Shown: piece after piece, positions 25,641 to 37,300 of the stretch
Position numbering within the stretch: position 1 is the stretch's first letter
Layout: every line of letters begins with the position of its first letter
Program-made: the position numbers and the translations under genes
NCBI RefSeq assembly: GCF_050948175.1
Contig: NC_135205.1
Span: forward strand, 5,865,795-5,929,794
DNA: 64,000 nt
Reading direction: 5' to 3'
Origin: Xylocopa sonorina
Lineage: Eukaryota; Arthropoda; Insecta; Hymenoptera; Apidae
Notes under the pieces: generated by a model
Database searches by the model: none
What the model was told of the DNA's origin: nothing
What the model saw: the letters and a program-made list of their open reading frames with translations, nothing else

Positions 25641-28600
25641 CCGTTTTCTTTCGTAGAAGCTTCCTTCCTCCCTCGAAAAGTTTCACGGCGCGGGTGTTCT
25701 TTGCTGGCCTCGTCCGCTCGTGTTGCGTGTCCATCCAGCGTGCCGTAAAAAGCTCGTTTCAGGAACGTCACATCGGGCTGCTGTCTCGTTCGCTGTTTCC
25801 TTGCCTCGCGTTCCACCCCTTGTTCGCCTCCGCCATTTTTTTGGCGGTCAGCTCTCGCCCCTTCGCAGCGCGTACGTTAACGTTCAGGGCGAGGCAAGAA
25901 GAGATGAGATATCGCGCGGGGAAATTGATGCGCAACGGAATGAGATTTCCTATCTTGAATTGGAGGTAATGGAATTGCAGGTTTTGGGTCTTCTTCGGTT
26001 GGTAGTCGTTTTTTTTTCAGAGCTTCTTGCGGCTTGTTTTATATGAGGAAGAGAAATAGTGAAAGGGAGAATTGAATGATTTTATTATGATTTAGCGGAA
26101 TATAATTACCGCTAATTGAAAATCAGGAAGTGAATCAAAATATTGAATATCACGCGATAATGAAGTTGTGGACCGTCTTTGAATGGCATCGAATAGCATG
26201 GCGTAACATTCGTGCCGGTTGAAATAGGGATGCAATCTATATTACAAATATGAAAACAATCAGCGTGTATCATTATCGTTCCTCCTCCTCTTCTCTGCTT
26301 TTCCTCCTCCTCTTCCTCTATCAAGTACAAATTATTAACATTATTCAGTTGTCGCGTCCGTTCATTACTTCCGCCTTTAACGGGAGCCGTTTTATCGTGA
26401 TCGTTGGACCGCGGCACAAAGTGACGGAGATACAGATAATTACACGACAGGAAGTGGGTCAATTTTCGCTCCGATTGGCAAACACATGGCCGCGATTCCG
26501 CTGTTTACCATGAGAATGCCTGTAACACATTGAACTCCGTAATTCCGCTATGGTCAATCATTGTTATTAATCGCGCTTTGTAGCCGGCGAAACAGACGGG
26601 AAACGATCGAGCCCTTTAATGTCTCGACGATGCCGCGATGAGCAATTTTCTTCGTCCGCACAGTGGCGTCAAGAATGTTTTAATTAATTACTTCTGTAAG
26701 AGTACGCTCTTAATAATAACCGTGCGCGAGTGGCTAAAACCTCTGCTCGAACTCGTGAAATCAGTGTCGCGTTCGAATAAGTAATTAGAGACGGTATTAA
26801 TCCAGGTGCAATTAATCCCCGATGCAGGCTGCGGGATTAAGGGCAACTGAAATCCTGCCAACCGTGTATTTCGCCTTGATTCGTGTGGCGAGGATTAACA
26901 TTTTCGTGATCTTTGTCCTGCAACTTCGTTTGATCTTGGATTTTCTGGCGAGACGGACGGTTTACCTTGTCACGGGACAAAGGGCTGGCAGAGACGCTCG
27001 TTAATCCGCAGCTGTTTGGCGAAACGGCGAACAAATAGACGGTGAACTTTGAACAAGAAGTTAATTCGATGTAAAGTAGAGGGACATTGGTGTCCGCTGA
27101 AATAGAAACGAAATTGGCCCATTTATTCGTTTGTATTTTCATTTTAATTAATATTTGTGTCAATTCGTTGAAAGGGAATAATACGAAAGGGTGGTCGCAT
27201 TTCCAAGAGCCTGAAAAAAATGAACTAATGACTACATTTAATATTAATCAACCGATCTCCATCACTGCTGTTGATGGTCAGATTTTGTGCAATGTATTAT
27301 AATTATTAAAATATAACCGAATTCTCATTAATATTGTTACAAAAGCAGCGTTGAAATTTTACCGCGTCGTTAACCAATACGGCTGTAGTCACCTTTAAAA
27401 ACACATCCCACTAGTACAATGTAATACAATAACCTATTTTATTTTTTTAACAGTCACCAGGCGTGCCGTAACTCGCATTCATTATACTTCCAGATTTACA
27501 AATATCAAATTGCAAAATAACGAACAGCATTTCTGTTTCGGATCGGTTCGTCAAACAATTCGCATCGGGAACGAACAAAATCATGCAGGAGAATTATTTA
27601 AAAGGGTATTAAATAACTTGCCACGTCCAATTTATTAATCACAGCCGTTGCAGTTCCGCTCTTAACTCTCTCGCTGTTCTCGCGTTTAAACTGTATCGCT
27701 GCTCGTTCTCAACCGACTAATAATCTCCGAAAATCCACCCTGTGCGTTCATCGTGCATCCCTCAAACTCTCGCGGTCACGTTCACGCTACTCACGTCATT
27801 CTCACACTCACGATCCTGACGTCAGGTCCTGTCGCTCTTTATCCCGCTCTATTTATTTCCTTCCAAACAATCTGTCATTCCAAGCTTCCGCGCGTATCCA
27901 ATAGCATTAAACCATCGGCAGTCTACAGTTGTTTCTGTGCAAAATCGAGGGTGGCTGACGAAATCAATCGCGCACGGTCCGAGTCGCGATCGCCTCGAGG
28001 TAAATGCGCATTTATCCGCGTGCAGAATCGCGAAAGTGGGCCAACGGCGTTTGTATGACAGGCAGGCGTAAGCAACAATAACAACGGTGTATAACAACGG
28101 CATTGTTCGCTACTTATCCGCTGCCTTCGCGGGCGCACAGGCGATATCCACGGAAATGGAGCTCCCGAACCGGTCGAAAGTTCGCTCGGCTACAACGGCG
28201 GAATGTTATTGGCTTTCTGCCCAATTACATACAATTGTACGGCTGCTGCACGTGGCAGCGCGTAGAGCGCGCGCGCGCCTGGTCTTTCGTTTCGAAAGTT
28301 TCACAAAACCCCATCGTTCAACCCCTTCTGCGAGCTCGGCGAGCTCGCGTCGAGCCCGCGGACCATTTTCGTTTCTGATTGATATATACGCGCCCGCGCG
28401 GATGTTTCGTTCCGCGCTTTCAATGCGACGTGAACGAGAATCGACGCGATAAAACAAAATCTATTAATATCCACGAATTGAAGCGTGCTTTCAGCCATCG
28501 CCTCGTCGGCTCCCATTGATAGCGGCGATGTCGATTTTCGGGCAGTGTCGATTTTTCGTTTCGATTTCGAACGACGATTCAAAGAGACGTACTTCGATTA

Positions 28601-31600
28601 TTTGGTCCTCGCTGTTGTTGCTGAAAAATTCGAATCGAAGAGTTTACATCGCGTCAATAATTAGCAACGATCGTTAGATCGATCAGTGTTAAATATTTTA
28701 AACAAAAACGATTGAAGACGCTTCGAAGGAGACGTCTTTTTAACTAGGCGTTGGAATCGTGAGCGAACGCGCGGGAAAAATTCGCTCAAGGCCCGGGAAA
28801 TATCGACGGGGCTAAATTCTCCGTGAAACTCATCAACCAACGTTCGCGTAATTTCCTTGGCCGGCGCTTATCGTCGCCTCCGCGCGAGCAGACAGAGGCG
28901 TTCCGAGGGTTTTAAGCATTCTTAAGGCCACGGTTGCCCGCGTCTAGACGTCTGCGTCGCGTTCACGGATCATTTACACGCGAGGTCTCGTCGCCGCGCG
29001 AAACTTGTTCCAGCATCTGGCTCGCAGCAGCGAACCAAATGGTACGTCGCTGCCTCCTTTATTCCAAATTAAATGACACATCGCGTGACAAATCTGCCCT
29101 CTCTCGCGCGCAAATTTCAGCTTGGAATTACCATCATTTTCTGTGATGTTCTGCGGCCAAATTGATTCGATCGTTAAAGGACAGGATCGATGGACGAAGA
29201 TGGAGAAAAAAGAGATTAATTGGATGAAGAATTAAAAGCAATTCAGCTGTGTCAACGCGTCCCTCGAAAAAGCAAACAGAGAGGATTGTTTCGTTGGAAA
29301 AATAAAACGTCTCTGCGAGGTGATCGCGAGGCGAAATTACCTGGTTCCACAGGCGAGGATATCTGCGAGAAATAATCTTCTCCGGGTATAAGACCACGAG
29401 AGCGTTACCCTCTTCCACGTCTCTTTATTTCCAACCTCTATTTCGCGATCGTGGAATGTTAAACAGACCGAAATTAAATCTTATTTGTTCGTTTGAAACG
29501 GAGGAAAAAACGTTAGGCAGAACGTTATGTCGATCATCAGTGCCTTTTATAAAAGCTTCCTCTCTAATTGTAACACTTGATGGTTCTATTTCTATTCTCT
29601 CTCTCCATCAGTTTACAAGGAATTTCCTTGCGACGAAAGACGATCGTCGAATTATTCGTTTCCCTCCTCCGACTTTTTACGAGCAAACGTCCGTCACGAT
29701 GAATTCCTATGACAAGCGCCGTGAAAGGTAATTGGTAATGCGAAAGGAGATACGCGATTTCAAAGGGTGTAACCTGATCGAGAATCATCCCTTAGAATGG
29801 TACTATCACATTTCGGCTCTCTCAGGCGACTGCTCCTCCAATTATCTTGCCAATCAGATAATACTGGAATTCTTTTTATCCTTATACCTGTTTTCCTAAA
29901 TCCCTTCATCTTGGTTCTCGGATTATTTCAACATACAATTTTGGTTTAAAAAATCAGCCTGCTAGGTTGCCTCTTTAATGTCTCTTTTTTCTAACTTTAC
30001 TTTCTCAATGGCATCGGAAATCGACATTTATAGCAAAATACGATCACTGATCGCAGTCTCTCCGTTTGCTGAAAAATCACGATACAACGCTTGAGATCAG
30101 CGAGGTTTCAAGATCAACCTGGGCGCTCGACCATAAACGAATCAATCGCCGCGCAATCCCAGGGAATCGACCATCTTCCATGGAGCCACGCGAGGTTATT
30201 TCGAGCACAGGGTGCATCGTAAGGGAGAATTTCAGCATCGTGCAACGTCCTCGACCATGGTATCCCATCAAAATATCACGTTCTCCACCCCTCGCTCCTC
30301 ATTGTCGTCCGCGTACCCAAGAAGCACAAAAGCGTCGGACCAGGCGCGCCATTTTAGCTGAAAAAAAGGTGGCGAACAAAGGGAAAACAGTGCGTCCGGC
30401 CAGAAACGGATTCCTTCGTCGTACACTTTCCCCTCGCAGCGGTAAATCACGCGGCTGTGGCGACGGCTCGTGCGGAAGAACCGAACGGAAATCCGTAAAG
30501 CGGAATCGAACGGGTCGACTCGAATCAAACCGAGCCGACGCGCGCCAATTTTTTATCCCCGTGAATTATGATAATTCGACGTTCATCGGCTATTCATTGG
30601 TGTAACGTTGATTCGATCCTGGCGCTCCTTTTGTGATGGAAATTAGGCAAATTGTACTCCTGCTGGTAGTTCGTGAAGCGTAGAATTATTAAATTGGAAC
30701 AATTACAGCATGCAATAAATTTAGGGACGGGTAAATTCAGAAAGAAATTGTATATAATAACAGATCGTGTAAGTTCCTTTTAGTTCTTCGTGGTAACTTT
30801 CGTATCCTACGTGTCGCGCATTTAGCTTCATCGTTAACGAATATCGAAAGCCTACATATCAACCGGCTGTCTCCGCTGCTGTTTATATTCGACGATTTAA
30901 TTAATCTGAAACTTACGGCTACACTCGCGAACTAATTCCAACGGGGAACGCTACTTCAACTTTAACCAGAGTTGTTGCAAAACATGATTCGATACGATCT
31001 CAGACCCCCGATTGTCTTCCGCTTCTCTCCTTATTTGCGTACAACTCTACACATGCACTGCATGTGCAAAGATTTAATACATACAAAGTGGCATTATAAA
31101 GTCTCTGAATCTACTCGTACCATAGGTTCCATTGATAAAAGAGAACGAAAAGAAACGAGAAAAAGAACGACAGATATTGGTATCTTATATTCAACGAAAG
31201 CGTCGCGAATTAATCGAGCGATTAAATCGCGAAATTAGCGCCATGCACGAAATTATTGTAGCTAATAAACGCAAGCTGGAACAGCGCTGGGAAACGGGAC
31301 GCGAGCTCCTCGAATTTAAATCCCTGGCTACGCCACTGGCGACGCGAAGTTGTCGCGAGAGGAACGAGGGAAAGTGGAGAACGCTGGCGTGGCTCCTCTT
31401 CGACGCAACCCTCTCTCGGTGCCACGCTAATGAGACGCAAAAGCTTTTGCGCTTGGAGGGTGACGATGCTATGGCGTCGATTAATGAATGCCGCCTGTTT
31501 CGCGCGTCGCGTACACCGGCGTTATCAACGCGATAACGTGTCCTCGTCGACGGCGTCCCCAGCTCGTCGCGTTCGGCTCTTTCGAGACGCGTCCGTGGCT

Positions 31601-33539
31601 CGTGGTTGTTTTTCGTTTCCAGAAAAACGCGCCTCAAAGGGAACGAGTCCGTCGAGTGCAATTATACCAAGCGAGGGATGAAGGTGTTGCGAGAAAGGTA
31701 CGCTTGCTTCGTGAGAAACCTTGGGCTGTCTTATCCCTCGAGTGGCGCGCGATGCTATCTCGAAAAGGCGATTAGTTCGCGTGAAACTGGTCGATTTTTA
31801 GACAGCTTTCGACAGGTCTCTACGGTTCGAGTTGCGAATAAATCCATCGATTCGACGCGAACGCGAATTGCAAAGGATATTGAAGTTACCCTCCCAGAAT
31901 TTCAAGGGTTGAATGTACTCCCCTTTCGAAAAATAAAACGTCGCATGATGGAAGTGCAGCGAGTTTCAAATGGGAGACGCGGAAATTACTCGTAAATAAT
32001 TCCGCACGCATCCTGCCGTTGAGCGATACGCGCTGCAAGGGTAGCTTTATTTCCCGCGCGGGGGTGGCAAACTCAGCCGCGACAGACGCGACGAGCCAGA
32101 TTTTTGCCGGCAATAACTCGGTTAGAGTGTCGTCGTCGGTCCTGGGGTAGTTACAGGACGACTTCGTCCCAGCCGGATAGGCAACTAGACCTAACTAGGC
32201 GAGCAATCAAGCCGTAGTTACATAGATGACGTGGATCAGCTTGCTGCTGGAAATTGTTTCGTTGCAGGCGGGCCTGAGTCTCTGTATTTGACTTAACCCG
32301 AACTCTGAAGAGTCTGACGGTGTTAATAACTGGAGACGGCGGAAAATCACGCAGCAGCAGTTCGATCCAGTTACAAAAATATTGGCGAACTTCTCTTGCG
32401 ATCAGAAACTGTAAATACTTGTGTCGTTTGATAATTTTCCGCCACGAAGTAGCGACTGAAAGTTAATTAGAATCACGTTCGCGGTAGCATACGTAAAATC
32501 CAACGCGATATTATCTTCTCGAAAGACTCTCTCTCCATTTCAATAATTGCGCGAGTATAAAAACTTCAATTAGAAATTCCAATTATAAAGCTTCTTCCTC
32601 GTTCGCACGCTGAATTATTTATAGTACGACCTGGTATAATCAATAATGATGCGCCCGGGAAGAGTAACGCGGCGTAAGAAATTCACCTTTAATTGAATCG
32701 CGGGGGATGGGAGAAGGAAGATGGTCGTCGCATTAATCCGCGGGGAAGAGCGGCGATAAAATTGCATTCTCCGCGAGGGAAGTGAACGGCGGCGGCGTTC
32801 GCAGCCGCACTCGAAGCACAATGAGCGGCGTGAATAACGGAAGTAGTCCCGGGTAGAACTCGGTGGGAAAAAGTAAACCAGCACGCGTGCCAATAAAAAG
32901 GTGCAACGCGTCGGTGAAACGGCGGCGAAGTGGTTCGCGAGCGAAGTGCCGAAGATGAACCGCGAGGATAAACACAGAGGGAAGACTTTTTCTCACCCCC
33001 TTCTACGCGGCGCTGATTTTTCTTACCCCCGTCGCGTGCACGCCGGAAGGGCCTCGTAGAAAACGAATATCGCAAACAATGGGGCAATTAAGAACGGGGA
33101 ACAGGAACATCTTCGAGCAACGGACGTTGTGGATGGGAAAATGAAATCGAGGACGACGAAGGGTGGAAAAATGTGGTGGGTATTCAAGGTATCGCGAGAA
33201 ATCTGGCCGTTTCTTTTACAGCGTTCTACAAAAAGCCTTTTTTTTCGTCGTCCTCGTGAATGGGAATAACGAAATTCAAATAGAATAGATCGAGATATGT
33301 TTGGATAATGTTATTAATTCTACAAACAGAATTTGCGAAATTGAGGATAAGAGGAGCTACTGTTCGTTCGATATTTTTCTTACGCGAAATAATATTGAGA
33401 AACGTATCAGTTCCAGTTATAAAATATAAAGTATCTCGCGTAGCGGTGAGTTATATCATGGAGACGATTAGGGATGAAAGAAAATTTGCGTAAACCGATC
33501 TCATGGATATATTACCCTTGAGCGATCGAGAACCGAACT
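25641..33539. other. Gene-free stretch
   Basis: No supportable gene. A forward frame at 30066-30605 (179 codons) is basic and low-complexity. CpG-dense patches lie near 28240-28400 and 32690-33060. The stretch from about 26040 to 26340 is more AT-rich, with a short (TCC)n tract at 26281-26318. No RNA gene or mobile element recognised. Confidence 0.45.
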
Positions 33540-33596
33540 GAAATTCAGAAAATATTAAAAAAAAAATATTTCAAATATTAAAAATTAAAAAATTAT

Positions 33597-33665
33597 GCGT
33601 TTCGTCCAAGGCCCGCTAGCGGACTCATCAGTAAGGCTGATCTAGCGGGCCCGTGCCTTAGACGC
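33597..33665 (-). ncRNA. Hammerhead ribozyme A, intact core (type III topology)
   Basis: On the minus strand the RNA reads GCGUC, then stem I UAAGGC paired with GCCUUA, then the invariant CUGAUGA, stem II GUCC paired with GGAC, then GAAA and CGC. Every core position of the hammerhead consensus is present (C3, U4, G5, A6, G8, A9, G12, A13, A14, and the A15.1-U16.1 pair), and the predicted cut follows the GUC, between 33661 and 33660. Stems I and II are closed by loops and stem III is open, which makes it type III. Stem III is only 4 bp (GCGU with ACGC), as in plant retrozymes, where short stem III motifs can act as dimers. The two loops hold complementary 10-mers (plus-strand 33610-33619 and 33642-33651) that could form a loop-loop helix. 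Self-cleavage has not been shown. Confidence 0.75.
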
Positions 33666-33686
33666 GAGGGATAAACGGAGTCGGAA

Positions 33687-33926
33687 TTAGGTTTCGCCGC
33701 GATTTTTGTGCTCTTTCTGGATGGTGGACTGTTTTACTTTCTGCTTGTGCCCCTGGCCATTTTGGTTAGCTGCGTTCGTTGTGGCGAGCGCATTGTCTGA
33801 CGCCTTCTTTAGGCGGATGCGTATTTGCTCGAGCCATGTAGCAGTCGTATACTCGGCTGTCCTTGAATGGTCATCGTGATTGAGGGTTCGTTGCGCTTCC
33901 TTGATGGCACACTGTGCGTTTGATCG
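33687..33926 (-). pseudogene. Protein-like 79-codon frame ending just before hammerhead A
   Basis: Reading down from 33926 to a TAA at 33689-33687, the frame is open for 79 residues. It has an even, soluble-protein composition with amphipathic stretches such as AIKEAQRTLN and WLEQIRIRLKKASDN, then a basic, Gln- and Lys-rich tail. It starts after an in-frame TGA at 33929-33927 and has no ATG start. The preceding 280 bp are open in another minus-strand frame (within 33809-34384) that is Gln-, Lys- and Arg-rich (QQQQ, NRKKKG). A frameshift between two parts of one former protein would explain this. No domain is recognised; a gag-like or element-encoded N-terminal region is a guess from context. 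Confidence 0.3.
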
Positions 33927-33929
33927 TCA

Positions 33930-34215
33930 TCGTTGGTGACCCCGACTCGATGCTGCTGCTGGCTTCGATCGATTGAGAGAAGTTTCCTGGCCACCCAAGG
34001 AGAGGGGTTACGAAACCGGCGGGCGTGATCCATGTCCATCCATGAGGTTTTTACTTCTGTTCTCGTTCTTCGTTTCGATAGAGGGACAGGGGAAAGACTA
34101 CTTCTCGTCCTTTGTTCAGGAGGCTCGCCTTTCTTCTTCCTGTTTGCTTGTTGCTGCTGGTCCTTGAGAGCAGGGATAACGAAGTGAACGTCTGAGAGAG
34201 AAGGGAGAAGAAGGA
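33930..34215 (-). pseudogene. Possible upstream part of the same element protein
   Basis: This is part of a longer open minus-strand frame whose full extent (34384-33809) runs through hammerhead B and the TATA-like box, so the outer part cannot be coding. Inside this interval the reading is rich in Gln, Lys, Arg and Ser (KDQQQQANRKKKGEPPEQRT-like) and includes the string WVARKLLSIDRSQQQ. It may be joined by a frameshift to the frame at 33926-33687. No family is recognised, and it could be a chance frame in purine-rich sequence. Confidence 0.2.
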
Positions 34216-34220
34216 AGGGG

Positions 34221-34296
34221 CGGCGTTTCGTCCTGGGCCTGCCAGTGGGACTCGTCGGTAAGGCTACTACCTGGCAGGCCTGTGCCTTAGACGCCG
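34221..34296 (-). ncRNA. Hammerhead ribozyme B, core damaged at U4
   Basis: Same layout as hammerhead A: stem III CGGCGU paired with ACGCCG (6 bp), cut site after GUC between 34290 and 34289, stem I UAAGGC with GCCUUA, stem II GUCC with GGAC, then GAAA. The core reads CCGACGA in place of CUGAUGA. Position 7 tolerates any base, but U4 to C is expected to reduce cleavage strongly. The loop 10-mers (plus-strand 34236-34245 and 34271-34280) are perfectly complementary, with two base pairs changed on both sides relative to hammerhead A, so the loop pairing was under selection before the core decayed. Confidence 0.65.
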
Positions 34297-34321
34297 GATA
34301 GTAGGGACTGGTTGGAATTTT

Positions 34322-34329
34322 CTTATATA
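34322..34329 (-). promoter_or_regulatory. TATA-like box upstream of hammerhead B
   Basis: TATATAAG on the minus strand. A start about 30 bp downstream would fall near 34298, a couple of bases before the ribozyme begins, so the RNA 5' end would be almost at the cleavage domain. This is expected of a terminal-repeat promoter in a ribozyme-bearing element. The matching place before hammerhead A has no TATA box. The motif is short and could be chance. Confidence 0.3.
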
Positions 34330-34399
34330 GTAACCGAAGGTCGAAACCGAGCACTTGGGAGAGACTGTTCGACCTGTCGTCCATCTAGTGGCGAATGGA

Positions 34400-37300
34400 C
34401 GAGAGCATACTATTTTAATTCTTCGAAATCTCTTTCGATTCTGATAACATTGGAAATTGGCATTCTTGTTTTAAAGTATTGAATCTCTGGGTTGAATCAT
34501 GAAGTTTCTGAACGCGTTGCGTACTGTAGTTTGTAGTCCATTTGAATTTATATATTATAGATAATTGAACAGATATCTTATTAATTATGTTGATAAATAA
34601 TTATACACTTTTTGTAAGAATTGGAATATATTTTTGAGCACGTTTATTGAACGTAAAATTGAAAAACGTCAAAGTGCAGCTCCATCTAGCCGCGCGTGCC
34701 GTCTTTATAACTTCGTCGAGCTGCTCTCCAACATATCCACGCTTCTCGCCTCTCCTTTCTCTCTTTTTCACTGCGCAAAAGAGCAACGGTAATTACAGAA
34801 AGACCAGCGAGAGCTTGTTTTATATCACGCGATCCCCCACGTCGAGATTGGCCGAAAGATACGCCCCCTTGGAAGATAGCGAAAGTGTAATCGAGAGGGT
34901 GGTGGACGGTACACTTGGAGAGATATTCCGCGATAAAACGGATCGAAACGATGCTTATCGTAGCCAGAGTAACCAGAAATAGGAAGGACAGAATAGAAAA
35001 GATCCCTCGACTTTCGAATATCAACCCTGTGCCCGCTTTTCCTCGAGGCGAGAGAACGACGCTTCCCTTGCTTTCTGTTTTCCCAAGAAAATTCAGAACG
35101 TACGGGACAACTTCAAGTAGAAATTGACGATCCTTCTCAAACAGTTAATTACCCAAATAAAATTGCAATCATCTCATTCCCACGCATACACCCTCAAGAA
35201 AGCCATATCGTCTTCTACATCCACGTAGCGACTCGTCGACAAGAACACGCGCTCTTTATTTTTCCTCCCCTCTTGAACGAGGCGCTCGCCACTTTGCCAG
35301 GTGTGAAGCGTTTTCGTTATCGGCGCGGTGCTTTTCCATGTACTCGCGTTAATCGCCCTATTGTTCGCCACGTCCTCGTCGTCGTCGTCGTCGTCGTCTT
35401 GGTCTTGGTCTTGGGTGAGCCTCGTACGGATGTACGCGCGTAAGCCAGCCCGTCGCATGCACGCGGACAATACACGGACAAGTCGAAGCAGATAGACACG
35501 GGCAACGAGCCTGTATCGGGGACAACCAGACCACCGGCTTCCTCGAGGCGCCTCTGTATATATGCACTTTCATCCCCCTAGCGCGGTACGTGCGACACGC
35601 GAGTAGACCACCTGGAAGGAGCTTAAAGGGGAATTACTGGCCGTGGGGAGGGCCAGCCCGGTTACAGCCTGCTCTCAGCTGGACTAGATCCGCACTGGCC
35701 CCGATCCGATCGGTATTTAACCCTAAAACACGAATTCCTGGCCGTTTTTTACGAAATCTCCGCTTATCTCTTCGCCCGCGACGTTCAAGTGGCGATACGG
35801 GAAATTGCATCGCGTCGTTCGATTCGACTGTTCGAATTCGTACGAGATATTTCACTAATTTCGAAACAAATTGACCTGGATAAAGAAGTGGAAAACAAAA
35901 TTGTTGGACGATTTTTATGTTTTATACGTTGAATAAATTGAACGAAATATGCTGGGTGGAGCGATGTGTATATAGAATCATCGTTGTTACAAATCGCGCC
36001 TGCAAATACGCGTGTTCAACGGTGAAACGGTGAAAATGTTTTCCGTGTTCACGGCCAGGGAAACACGGAGCGACGACGAATGGGGGAGAGAAACGAATTC
36101 GCAGCAGGCTGAAAATAATTGCGGCCACCGATATTCGCGTGGCTCTCTTTTTCATTTGATAATGAAAAAACGAAATCTCCCGACATTTTTCGATCTCGCC
36201 TAATCCGTTGATGTAATAAATTCTTCAAAGGGTACAGCAATTGCCACGGTATCGCGGAACCGACAGAAAAAAAAAAAAGAAAGATCGCAAAGTCGATGAA
36301 AAAATATGAAATATAATATCGCGAACGATTCGAAAGTTATTCCAACGATGATCCCTGTCTAACAGAAGCTGGATGTTGCAAACCCCGTCGCTGAAATTGG
36401 ATAAAGCCCGCGCGTTTGCCTGGTGCCGTTCCAATAACGCCGTAGGGGCGCGAAGGGGTGGATTTCATGAATTTTATGAAAAATCTGATCGACGAAATCG
36501 GTTGATAATAAAAAAAAAAAGCAAAAGTGTTGCGCGTTTACCTATTGAAAATATATTGCGGCAAAGTCTAGCGGCGAGAATTATGCGCTCTCGCGCCGTA
36601 TTTTTCGGCGAACTCGCGGAATAATTCGATTTCCCAGAGGTGACAACGATAATGGGAAATTTACGTGGGAATCACGGTTAAGCATACCGTATGCAGCGAC
36701 ACAAATTTATTCGTTGATTTATTACGCTTGCTCGCATTCGTGTACACGCTTTACAATGAATCCCAGGGTAAAATTGAAAAACCGTCGATACATCAACAGT
36801 GTGGTCTCCAGTGTCGACTAATTGTAAAAAACACAACGAGATTTTTTACGAACATATTAAAATCTAAATAATGAAAGAAGCATCTGATATCTGCGATAAC
36901 AGGGATGGCGGAAAACGGGTTAGAAATCGACATGGGCGTCGATCGCGTCGCGATCCAGGTCGCCGAGCAATGCATCTCGCTGCATTTAATTCAATTGCCA
37001 ATAAAGCATTGCGAAGGTACGTACGTGCATCAACTCGATGGTGGTAACTTTTCTGTCAAACGGACTCCAGAAATAATCTCCGGACGCGGTACGAACGCCA
37101 TGGTAACGCAGAGGGAGAAGCGGCTACGCGGGACATCCGGAAAGCCCGAGAATTTAGATTCGCCGCGCGAAACAATCGCCTCGACGCCATAGTTCACCGC
37201 TGGACGACTTTAAAATTCTCACGGTTGCCGCGCAATAATCTCGAAAATCGAGTCGGTCGCGTTTTCACGGCCATTAATGCCCATTCGATCGGCGCATCGA

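Larger units (their letters stand above)
33597..34329 (-). mobile_element. Candidate decayed retroelement with a hammerhead at each end
   Basis: Read on the minus strand, the order is: TATA-like box (34329-34322), hammerhead B (34296-34221), about 530 bp with protein-like frames, a stop at 33687, hammerhead A (33665-33597), then a very AT-rich tail. The two ribozymes are 629 bp apart. Similarity between the copies continues some 25 bp upstream of each (AATTCC, then ACTCC or AGTCCC, then TATCC before the cleavage stem), so a terminal segment longer than the ribozyme is repeated. Ribozymes in terminal repeats are known from plant retrozymes and Penelope-like elements. I see no reverse transcriptase here, so a non-autonomous or internally deleted element is likely. 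Its exact ends and any target-site duplication are not resolved. Confidence 0.45.

Noticed and set aside
25133..25816. 227-codon reverse frame rich in Ser, Pro, Arg and Phe
   Set aside because: It lies opposite a purine-rich CpG-dense block where stop codons are rare. Composition explains it.
33809..34384. 191-codon reverse frame as one intact protein
   Set aside because: It runs straight through the TATA-like box and hammerhead B, so it cannot be one real coding region. Only its inner part is kept as a possible fragment.
35675..35700. Similarity to the miR-279 family (GACTAGATCC)
   Set aside because: The match to the mature form carries an extra base at the 5' end, the 3' half differs, and no hairpin with a complementary arm is present.
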